Shown here one piece after another: positions 17,739 through 25,022 of a DNA stretch of 64,000 nucleotides. A program made the translations under genes and the position numbers. How positions within the stretch are numbered: the stretch's first letter is position 1; every line of letters begins with the position of its first letter. The notes beneath the pieces are model-generated. The model did no database searches, had not been told where the DNA came from, and saw only the letters and a program-made list of their open reading frames with translations. Source of the stretch: SAR92 clade bacterium H455 (GTDB lineage Bacteria > Pseudomonadota > Gammaproteobacteria > Pseudomonadales > Porticoccaceae); contig CP103416.1 in assembly GCA_024802545.1 (NCBI GenBank), positions 1,364,001-1,428,000 of the forward strand, read 5' to 3'.

Positions 17739-18046
17739 GTCCGGCGGGTTCGTCTGGAAAGAACCACCGTTCGACAAAATGCGCACGCATTTTGGACGCC
17801 AAAGGCGCCCCGAAGGGGTGGGAAATAGCCCAAGGGCTATCTCCCATCAATCCATCACCCACTCTTCCAGCATCCACACATCTGCCACCCATAGGGTGGC
17901 TTTTTTATTTGTCCGGCGGGTTCGTCTGGAAAGAACCACCGTTCGACAAAATGCGAATGCATTGCCGACCCCGCAAGCGCCCAGAAGGGGTAAACAACAG
18001 CCAGAAAGTTATCTCCCATTCCCTCGCACTTAGCCGCTTTCTCTTA
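17722..18046 (+). repeat. two diverged ~172-bp tail units after tRNA-Lys
   Basis: Unit 1 runs 17722-17893 and unit 2 from 17894 to about 18046. The first 62 bases are identical (17722-17783 and 17894-17955) and hold the 3' arm of the terminator plus the GGTTC...GAACC hairpin. The rest of unit 2 is a diverged copy. Unit 1 is a chain of hairpins: AAAATGC/GCATTTT, CGCC-AAA-GGCG, CCCC-GAA-GGGG and ATAGCCC-AA-GGGCTAT. A second terminator-like hairpin, GCCACCC-ATA-GGGTGGC plus T-run, closes unit 1 (17884-17910). The short open frames across this region start inside or beside the tRNA and are not credible genes. Confidence 0.85.
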
Positions 18047-19062
18047 CCCATAAGCCATTTCAATATGCCATACCCCTAATCAAGGGTAGATTGCCGGCTA
18101 CTCTCATCATTTAGACTAAGTATTTAAGAGTGTATTGGTTGTAATCTGCTGATGCTCTGGTCGAGGCTATGGTTGCCAATCTCTCGCCTTATTTTCGCCT
18201 AGCTTGGCGATGAGTTTTCTGTTTGGACAGGCAGGTGATTAGATAAAGTCGGATTAGATTTAAAATTTTTGCTGACGACTTTGCTCACTGAAACCCCTCG
18301 CCGAGGTGGGGTTTTTAGCGGCTAGGGAGTCTTACTAGGAAGGGTTTGGTGAGTATGCCTGAGCGTGCTTTATTTAAGTGCGATTGATAACTCAGTTCGG
18401 TGCCGTCATTAAGAGTTTCCCATGTTTGACGGTTTCAGTACTGGGCCACTGATTACGTTGTCAAAGCAATTTTTGCAGTCTAGATAACTGTGTATTTAGC
18501 ACCATTTGATGCGCAGCAATGAGAAATTTAACCGGTTTATACCCCAAGCCAACCTCAGGAACGTCGGCTTGTTGTTTTGACGTTTTTTAATAATGAAAAT
18601 ATTTATAAGCTGCCCTCATAGCTTGCCAGGCCTATTTTCGGTAAAGATCCAGTGGATATTGAAGCGGGGATAGAATTAATTCAGTTGCTGGGTGCTCTGT
18701 CAGCTCAGCCGTTGATATGGCGCTATAGGAATTACCTGCCAATGTTACGAGATCAATTTTTCCTTGCTGCGTTGAGAGAGAGTCATAATGACCGATATTC
18801 AATCCATGGCGCAACCGGATTGTCCGTCAGGGTTTAAGTCATCGCCTAGGGGTGGATATAGATAATCGGGGCGGTGTTAGTAGTTCAAATGCTGGTATTG
18901 GCCATCTCCCTGGTCTGCGGTATTGGTGTGACAGATGGAAAAATATGCGGCTTATTTACAACAGCTTTTAGTGAGAAGTTTCCTATACTAAAGTCAGTGC
19001 CGTTAGATGAAAGGCGATTTTTTGAAACAATAAGTAAGCTAATAAGCATAAGGTAGACTGCC
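18047..19062. other. stretch without a convincing gene
   Basis: About 1 kb with only short open frames (under 65 codons), none with a recognisable family or a good ribosome-binding site. It holds an apparently orphan terminator at 18291-18316 and a weaker hairpin with a T-run at 18545-18590. It may be a decayed gene region or contain unrecognised small RNA; nothing in the sequence decides between these. Confidence 0.5.
18291..18316 (+). terminator. intrinsic terminator with no obvious gene before it
   Basis: AAACCCC and GGGGTTT arms enclose a second small stem (CTCGCCGAG), followed by TTTTT. The nearest upstream gene on this strand is tRNA-Lys, about 600 bases away, so an unrecognised transcript may end here. 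Confidence 0.6.
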
Positions 19063-19521
19063 ATGAATGGAGCAAGTGAGAGGGTATATGACATTGCTGA
19101 TGAAGTAATGCCGCATGAGGCTGAGGTGGCTATGGGAAACACAATTTATGAAACGGTGTACGAGCTTTTTAAAAAGCAGGTAGCCGAGCAGGCACCGAAA
19201 AAAATCAGCCTGCTAAACGCCGAGACGCCATTTGATGATGTTGGCATGGACTCTTTGGAGAAGCTGTCGGTAGCAATGGATTTAGAAGATCACTTTGATC
19301 TGTTTATTCCAGATGAAGATGTTGCGATATTTACCAATATCCAGGACGTAGTGAATTATTTGGAACTGGCGATCGCCAAAAAGGCGATGCATCCGGTGGT
19401 TGGGAATCTGCCCGGTGAAGCGCAATCTGATCAGGATCTGTCTGATAACGTGCTTTCTGATGAGGTGCTCTCGGATAAAAGTCAGGCTGATAGGATTGGT
19501 AGCGCTGACAGCGAAAAATAA
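19063..19521 (+). CDS. acyl-carrier-protein-like protein with acidic repeat tail
   Basis: The 152-residue protein holds an acyl carrier domain at about 24-105. GMDSLEKLSVAMDLEDHF contains the D-S-L motif whose Ser would carry the phosphopantetheine arm. Residues about 115-152 are a hydrophilic tail with LSDNVLSDEVLSDK repeats. The ATG at 19063 has AAGGTAG before it; a second ATG at 19132 (MGNTIYETVYELF) also has GAGG upstream and would give the more usual ACP start. No ketosynthase or acyl-activating gene is adjacent, so it is not the housekeeping fatty-acid ACP, which normally lies in a fab cluster. Partner enzymes are unknown. Confidence 0.8.
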   Translation: MNGASERVYDIADEVMPHEAEVAMGNTIYETVYELFKKQVAEQAPKKISLLNAETPFDDVGMDSLEKLSVAMDLEDHFDLFIPDEDVAIFTNIQDVVNYLELAIAKKAMHPVVGNLPGEAQSDQDLSDNVLSDEVLSDKSQADRIGSADSEK

Positions 19522-19585
19522 CAAAAGACCATTTCTAGGACTCACCAGTAATAGATCAAACTATAGCGTTTAGAGGGATTTAATT

Positions 19586-19780
19586 ATGTCATCGAGGAAT
19601 GGAAAAAAGACCCTAAACAAAACTGCAGATAGTCCAGCTCTTAGCTCAACCAGTAAAAGCCAAGATAGGAGTTTAGAGTCTGCCGAGGACCAAAGCCAAG
19701 CCCCTGGTGAAAATGCTCAGGAGTCTTTTGTGCTTGAGGATGGCGTAGAAAAAACCTGTTATATCAAAGGCTATAACTGA
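19586..19780 (+). CDS. small hydrophilic protein of unknown function
   Basis: The 64-codon frame has a good ribosome-binding site (GAGGG about 10 bases before the ATG) and lies in line between the ACP-like gene and pepA. The product is Ser/Gln/Glu-rich and probably disordered up to residue 45, ending in SFVLEDGVEKTCYIKGYN. I know no family. Position and ribosome-binding site favour a real gene; composition alone would not. Confidence 0.5.
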   Translation: MSSRNGKKTLNKTADSPALSSTSKSQDRSLESAEDQSQAPGENAQESFVLEDGVEKTCYIKGYN

Positions 19781-19804
19781 AACTGAATTAACTAAAGGAA
19801 TAGG

Positions 19805-21295
19805 ATGATCATGAAACTCAAATTTGCCGCTAAAGCCAGTGACCTGATCGGTGAAAAAACCGACTGCCTAGTTGTCTTTGCCAATAGTAATAAGAGATTG
19901 CCCACAGCTGCTGCCAGTGTGAATAAAGCCACAGGTGGCGCCATCACTGACCTGATCAAAGGAGGTGATCTGGGCACTGAATTGGGCAGTCATGTGCTGT
20001 TACATAACCCTAAGGGTATTGCCGCCAAGCGTCTACTGATTGTCTTTGCCGATAAGCCTAAGCTGGGTGATCGTGCTTTTATGGGGTTGGCTAAGGACGC
20101 TGTAGCCTGCTGTCTAACTGCCGGGGTGAACAGTTATAGTTTATGTCTGGAGGATATTTCGGTAGAAGATCGCTGCATTCAATGGCAGGTACGGATCTTC
20201 ACAGAAACGTTCATTAAAGCCACTTATCGTTTTGATACTTATAAAAGCAAAAAGCCACCGGTGCCACCAGCGGTTAAATTGACCTATATGGTGGCGCATA
20301 AAGCCTCAGTGACCGCTGTCAAAAGGGGACTGGCTATAGGGGAGGCGATTGGTTATGGCTCGTCTTTAGCGCGGGACCTGGGCAATACTCCACCGAATAT
20401 TTGTAATCCTAGTTATCTGTCGAAGCAGGCTAAGGCAATGGCTCGCGGTGAGCAGAGTTTAAGCGTTAAAGTATTAGGTGAAAAAGAGATGGACGCTCTC
20501 GGCATGCACTCATTGCTGTCTGTAGGTCGCGGCTCTGTGCAGCCCTCACAATTAATTGTCATGGACTACAGGGGCGGTAAAAAGGGCGACGCACCTCACG
20601 CTATTGTGGGTAAAGGTATTACCTTTGACTCAGGCGGTATTTCCCTGAAGCCCGGTGCCTCAATGGATGAGATGAAATACGATATGTGTGGTGCCGCTGC
20701 GGTTTTTGGTGCACTACAATCAGTCATGGCCCTTAATTTGCCGATTAACTTGGTCTGTGTCGTGGCCGCTGCAGAAAATATGCCTAGCGCCGACGCCAGC
20801 CGTCCCGGTGATATTGTTACCAGCATGTCGGGTAAAACGATTGAGATTCTCAACACTGATGCCGAGGGTCGTTTGGTGCTCTGTGATGCTTTGACCTATG
20901 TGCAAAAATTCAAACCAAAAACCATTATTGATTTGGCGACTCTTACCGGTGCAGTTATTGGTGCGCTGGGTAATGAGGCTTCGGGGCTATTTAGTAATGA
21001 TGATGGCTTTGCGAAAACCTTGATTAATGCCGGACAGCTGTCAGGGGATCGTGTTTGGCAGCTGCCGTTATGGGATGACTATGCCAAACAGCTGAAGAGT
21101 CCATTTGCTGATATAGCTAATTTGGGTGGGCCTGGTGCCGGCACTATTACGGCGGCTTGTTTTTTGGCGGAGTTTGTTAAGGATCAAACTTGGGCGCATT
21201 TAGATATTGCTGGTACCGCTTGGATTAAAGGTGCGAACAAAGGTGCTACGGGCACGCCAGTGGGTTTGTTGACTGAGTATTTAATGGGGCTTTGA
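19805..21295 (+). CDS. pepA: leucyl aminopeptidase (PepA family, M17)
   Basis: The 496-residue cytosolic metallopeptidase removes N-terminal residues from peptides. The M17 signature NTDAEGRL is at 350-357, and the metal and catalytic region VGKGITFDSGGISLKP at 268-283. The N-terminal macro-like domain occupies about 1-165. AAAGGA lies 5 bases before the ATG at 19805; an ATG at 19811 is equally possible. In many gammaproteobacteria pepA neighbours lptF and holC; neither is here, so this may be a second, unlinked copy. Confidence 0.93.
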   Translation: MIMKLKFAAKASDLIGEKTDCLVVFANSNKRLPTAAASVNKATGGAITDLIKGGDLGTELGSHVLLHNPKGIAAKRLLIVFADKPKLGDRAFMGLAKDAVACCLTAGVNSYSLCLEDISVEDRCIQWQVRIFTETFIKATYRFDTYKSKKPPVPPAVKLTYMVAHKASVTAVKRGLAIGEAIGYGSSLARDLGNTPPNICNPSYLSKQAKAMARGEQSLSVKVLGEKEMDALGMHSLLSVGRGSVQPSQLIVMDYRGGKKGDAPHAIVGKGITFDSGGISLKPGASMDEMKYDMCGAAAVFGALQSVMALNLPINLVCVVAAAENMPSADASRPGDIVTSMSGKTIEILNTDAEGRLVLCDALTYVQKFKPKTIIDLATLTGAVIGALGNEASGLFSNDDGFAKTLINAGQLSGDRVWQLPLWDDYAKQLKSPFADIANLGGPGAGTITAACFLAEFVKDQTWAHLDIAGTAWIKGANKGATGTPVGLLTEYLMGL

Positions 21296-21636
21296 TGCTT
21301 TTTGTTTGGAGTGCGGTGGCGGGGTTCGTTTAGATTCCTCGTCGCTGCGCTCTGCTGAGATGACAGTATCAGTTGATGCAGAGACATTATTGCCAGTCTC
21401 ACTTCGATGCACTGCATAAAGACTCATTATCACCAACTTCACTGTCACCCTGAGGGAAGCCAAAGGGCCTGTTTGCCGGCTGGCTGAGATCTTTCGGTTG
21501 CGCTCAGGACAACTTGTATGAGTTTAGATCGATACAGGGTAACTGGGTGACCTAATACTCAACCGACTCTAGATTTCACCACTACAAGTCGCTATTGTCC
21601 TGCCTATAAAGAGTAAATCACTCCCAAGAGGCGGCT
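21296..21636. repeat. intergenic space with TGTCA-CTGAG type elements
   Basis: No gene is seen in these 341 bases. Three degraded copies of a widespread intergenic motif of the form TGTCA(T/C)CCTGAG...AGCG..GAAGG are present: minus at about 21330-21364, plus at about 21442-21471, and minus at about 21484-21513. The same motif is better preserved at 30284-30313. Such elements often form hairpins at transcript ends. Confidence 0.5.
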
Positions 21637-22413
21637 ATGAAAATCCATCAGGTCTATACCGAAAGCGAACTTCGCAACTTTACCTATCTAATCGAGTTGG
21701 ACGATGGCTCTGCGCTGGTAATCGACCCCTGGGATGCGGCTGTGGTTAACAGCCTGTTGCGGAACAAGCAACTGCGGCTTAAGGCGATTATCAACACCCA
21801 CGAACACTGGGACCATATTCAAGGGAATCCTGAGCTGGTGGCCGAACACGGCTGCGAGGTTTGGGCGCACAGCAATGGTCAGGAGAAGGTTCCCGGCTTG
21901 AGCCGTATGCTGACTGCTGGCGAGCTGATTGACCTAGATTCTGGCGCTCAGTTGCGTGTATTGGACACGCCGGGCCATACCTATGCTCACCTGTGTTTTC
22001 TGGTGCTTGAGCAAGGCACTGAGGTGGCCATATTTACTGGTGACACATTATTTAATGCTGGAGTGGGGCACTGCCGCGGTGGCGATGTTGATTCGCTATA
22101 TCAGACTATTTCTGAGCAATTTCACAGTCTCGATAATAATGTTCTGGTCTATCCCGGCCACGACTATCTGGAGAATAATTTGCGCTTTACCCTCAGTGTC
22201 GAACCGGACAATCAGCAGGCTCAGGCCTGGCTGCCTCGAGTTATGGCTGCGGACCCTACTGTGACTCCTGTGGTTACCTGCATAGGTGATGAGCGGGAAT
22301 TTAATAGCTTCTTCCGGTTAGCCAATGCACAGATTCGCGAGGGTTTGAACTCTGTGAATGCAACCGATAAAGAGGTGTTTATTAAGCTGCGCTCGCTGCG
22401 CGATAATTGGTAA
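21637..22413 (+). CDS. gloB: hydroxyacylglutathione hydrolase (glyoxalase II)
   Basis: The 258-residue metallo-beta-lactamase-fold enzyme hydrolyses S-D-lactoylglutathione to lactate and glutathione, the second step of methylglyoxal detoxification. The dinuclear metal motif is THEHWDH (about residues 54-60). Further metal ligands are in DTPGHTYAHLCF, FTGDTLFNAGVGHCRGG and YPGHDY. The C-terminal substrate-binding helices are present and length is normal. AAGAGGCGGCT precedes the ATG. It converges on the APC permease gene. Confidence 0.93.
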   Translation: MKIHQVYTESELRNFTYLIELDDGSALVIDPWDAAVVNSLLRNKQLRLKAIINTHEHWDHIQGNPELVAEHGCEVWAHSNGQEKVPGLSRMLTAGELIDLDSGAQLRVLDTPGHTYAHLCFLVLEQGTEVAIFTGDTLFNAGVGHCRGGDVDSLYQTISEQFHSLDNNVLVYPGHDYLENNLRFTLSVEPDNQQAQAWLPRVMAADPTVTPVVTCIGDEREFNSFFRLANAQIREGLNSVNATDKEVFIKLRSLRDNW

Positions 22414-22473
22414 AATAGCAAGGAATTAATCTTGAATTTACCTTATATAATAGCTACAAATTATTGATTTAAT

Positions 22474-23724
22474 TTACTTTATTAGATCAAATGTAATCAT
22501 TACGGCAAAGCCAAAGCTGATTGTTAGTCCAATAATGGGCACAGCTATGGGCACTCGAATGCCCTTTATCTCTGACAGTTCTCCAGCCTTCAATTTGATC
22601 CGAACCAGCGCCGTATTGACTAGCACTGCTATGATCAAAATCATTAGCGAAGTGGTTTCGGCAAGGCTTTCAATGGCGTAACTCAGGGCCAAAACCGACA
22701 CCAGCAACATAACCAAAAGCGTGGCTTTGATCGGCGTTTGGGTGCGTGGATTGATATCCGCCATAAAGTTTAATTGGGCGGGAATCAGTGATTGACGGCT
22801 CATGCCATACAAAACCCGGGAGGCCATAATCATCTGTATCAGACCGCCATTAACAATAGCTAAAAGACTGATCAGGCTAATCACCGTTGCATCGGATCCG
22901 GTTTTAGAGGCATAGATATAGGTCAGCGGTGCGCTCTGGTGGCCGAGCTGTTCTGGGGCCACGCTCAACACCGCGGCGAGTGTCACCAAGCAGTAAATCA
23001 ATGTGGTCAGCGCCAGAGTGACAATGATCGCTCGAGGCAAATTTTTCTCCACGTCGACAACCTCCTCAGCAACATTCACCATATCCTCAAAGCCGATAAA
23101 GGCATAAAAGGCGAGAAAGGATCCACTGAGAATTCCCAGCCACATTGTGCTGTTGAGTCCCGGATTGAATTCATTAAGGCGCAGAGGAAAGGTGACTAGG
23201 TCACTGCGCGTTACCCAAACGATCAGTATCAAGCCGGCTATTTCGATTACTGTGATCACTGCTGCGGTTATGACTGACTGGCCAATGCCCCAAATCGCTA
23301 GCAGTCCAAGGGCTGCGGTAACAGTGATAATGGCGATCCAGTCTGGGACCGGTACAAATACTTGAAGGTAGCCAACAAAGCCATTGGCCAGTGCGGCGGC
23401 TGAAATACAGCCATTGAACACCACAAGAATTCCAATAATGACTGTTAGACTCTTTTTGTTAAAGGCCTGTTGCACATAGACCGCTTCGCCAGCGCTCTTG
23501 GGATAGCGGCTCGAGAGCTCTGCGAAGGCCAAGGCAGTGAAGGCTGAGAGTAGTGCTGCGGCGACAAACGACAGTGGCGCGAGCATGCCGGCCCGGCCCG
23601 CAACCTTACCCACTAGGGCGTAGATGCCGCCGCCAATGGTTGTGCCCAAGCCGTAGAGAATCAACATTGGCAAGGTTAACGAGCGTCTGAGTTGGTTTTC
23701 TGGGTTGGGCACAAGGATCTCCAT
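22474..23724 (-). CDS. APC-family amino acid permease
   Basis: The 416-residue integral membrane protein has about 11-12 hydrophobic helices. The amino acid/polyamine/organocation family start is clear: the first helix contains GLGTTIGGGIYALVGKVAG, the substrate-binding Gly-rich break. FYAFIGFEDMVNVAEEV is the typical helix 6 motif. Substrate cannot be told. It is monocistronic on the minus strand. Confidence 0.9.
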   Translation of the reverse strand: MEILVPNPENQLRRSLTLPMLILYGLGTTIGGGIYALVGKVAGRAGMLAPLSFVAAALLSAFTALAFAELSSRYPKSAGEAVYVQQAFNKKSLTVIIGILVVFNGCISAAALANGFVGYLQVFVPVPDWIAIITVTAALGLLAIWGIGQSVITAAVITVIEIAGLILIVWVTRSDLVTFPLRLNEFNPGLNSTMWLGILSGSFLAFYAFIGFEDMVNVAEEVVDVEKNLPRAIIVTLALTTLIYCLVTLAAVLSVAPEQLGHQSAPLTYIYASKTGSDATVISLISLLAIVNGGLIQMIMASRVLYGMSRQSLIPAQLNFMADINPRTQTPIKATLLVMLLVSVLALSYAIESLAETTSLMILIIAVLVNTALVRIKLKAGELSEIKGIRVPIAVPIIGLTISFGFAVMITFDLIK

Positions 23725-24080
23725 GTGGTCTGAAATCTGAGACTAGTTTGGTTTTATAGTAGACCAGATTCGATCCTGTTCGAGCGCTTTCAACTGTGAT
23801 TGCAACCCACATGGTCAACAAAAAGTTTTTCAATAAGGTGGGGGATAAGCCTGTTTTGGAGTCTTATAGGGTATGCCCGTTAGCACTTTGCGCACTAACT
23901 GACGAACAGGGCAAACCATAATAAGGATTATTTGGTAAATGCTAGCCTCAGGATTTAGGTTAGAAAACGGATGTATAGGTGACAAGGTGAGTCGTAACCA
24001 GCAAGAGAGAGCAGTTTGACCTGGTAGCAGATAAACAGATTCTGCTGGATCGGGATAGGCTCGAAATAGAGGGACTTATT
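23725..24080. other. 356-base intergenic space, no gene seen
   Basis: This separates the divergent permease and sigma-factor genes and must hold both promoters. No clear -35/-10 pair, operator palindrome or terminator stands out. Confidence 0.4.
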
Positions 24081-24623
24081 TTGAATATGACAGCTGCAGG
24101 TGCTGGTATTACCCAGACCGAAATTGATCAGCTATACAAAGACACTTCCAATGAGTTGCGTCGCCTTCTAGTGCGCAAGCTGGGTGATAAAGAGGGCGCC
24201 GAGGCGCTGGCTCAGGATGCCTATCTAAAGCTGCTGCGTATCAAACACAATCAGGATGTTGGCGATCTGCGCCACTATCTGTTTAGCATGGCCGTGAGGC
24301 TGGCGTTAAATGTGTTGCGCAAGCGCAAGATGGATAGTCAGTACTACGGGCACAAAGAAAAGTCGGCGCGACTGTTAACTCAAGATAGCTGTGCCTACCG
24401 GGTGCTTCTCGATGAACTCAAGCGTGAGACATTAAAAGAGAGTATTGCCCAGTTACCGGAAAAGACTCGCTATATCTATCTGCTCCATGAATTTAAACGC
24501 TTGCCCGCGGATGAAATCGCGCGGCAGCTGGATGCTTCGGAGGCAGTTATCGCAACCCATATTGATTGCGCCAGGGGACAGGCAGAAAAGGCCCTAACTG
24601 AATTTGTCTTAATGGATGTCTGA
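24081..24623 (+). CDS. ECF-type RNA polymerase sigma factor (FecI-like)
   Basis: The 180-residue sigma-70 family protein has region 2 at about 15-85 (AEALAQDAYLKLLRI, then RHYLFSMAVRLALNVLRKR) and region 4 at about 120-175 (LPEKTRYIYLLHEFKRLPADEIARQLDASEAVIATHI). It lacks region 3, as group 4 sigma factors do. The sequence is closest in style to FecI-type factors. TTG at 24081 has GAGGG 7 bases before it; ATG at 24087 is the alternative. It overlaps the next gene by 8 bases. No FecR or TonB-receptor gene follows, unlike a classical iron-uptake set. Confidence 0.88.
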   Translation: MNMTAAGAGITQTEIDQLYKDTSNELRRLLVRKLGDKEGAEALAQDAYLKLLRIKHNQDVGDLRHYLFSMAVRLALNVLRKRKMDSQYYGHKEKSARLLTQDSCAYRVLLDELKRETLKESIAQLPEKTRYIYLLHEFKRLPADEIARQLDASEAVIATHIDCARGQAEKALTEFVLMDV

Positions 24624-24876
24624 TCAACACTGCACTGATAAAACTCGAGCGGCATTGAAAAATCTCGAGTCTTGGGCCGATGATGAGATCAGCCGTCTCG
24701 AGAAGACCTTTGCCGCTCAGAGCCGTTCGGATGATATAGCGGCCGGCACCTCTAGATTGCCGGGCTCCATTGTTGGGCGTGCCTTGGGGGCTTTAAAAAG
24801 GGGCAATTTTATTGCTGGATTTCTCTTGGGGCTGGTCTCTAGTTTGGCGCTATGGGCGCTAATTATTCTGCTATAG
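24616..24876 (+). CDS. small single-span membrane protein coupled to the sigma factor
   Basis: The 86-residue product starts inside the sigma-factor gene (8-base overlap), so it is translationally coupled. The N-terminal two-thirds is charged and probably helical (KTRAALKNLESWADDEISRLEKTF). One hydrophobic helix forms the C-terminus (about 66-86), giving an N-in tail-anchored topology. It has no anti-sigma zinc motif (HxxxCxxC), but its position is that of an anti-sigma factor. The family is unknown to me; the role is inferred from position. Confidence 0.75.
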   Translation: MSDQHCTDKTRAALKNLESWADDEISRLEKTFAAQSRSDDIAAGTSRLPGSIVGRALGALKRGNFIAGFLLGLVSSLALWALIILL

Positions 24877-24975
24877 ATGCTTACCTCTAACCACAACTAG
24901 CATCTGATTGACGTATTTTAAGTACGCTTAAGGCTTGTAGCCGCTGGTGCTCGCTGCACTGCTGTGGGTAAAGGG

Positions 24976-25022
24976 CTCTAAGCCACAATTCTAAGACACA
25001 ATTCTAAGTCAAAAATTCTATG
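24976..25022 (+). repeat. 13-bp tandem repeat before the MFS gene
   Basis: Three to four imperfect copies of CTAAGxCACAATT-like units run right up to the ATG at 25020. They replace the usual ribosome-binding region, which has no clear Shine-Dalgarno sequence. Confidence 0.6.

Noticed and set aside
17624-18046. tRNA attachment site of an integrated element
   Set aside because: The repeats copy the terminator arm and not the tRNA 3' end, and no integrase or mobile gene is in the window.
17650-18079. Two overlapping 119-127-codon reading frames after tRNA-Lys
   Set aside because: One starts inside the tRNA and both run through hairpins and terminators of the tail units; no family is recognised.
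18652-18837. 61-codon frame in the gene-poor region
   Set aside because: No ribosome-binding site or known motif; the length is within chance for this base composition.
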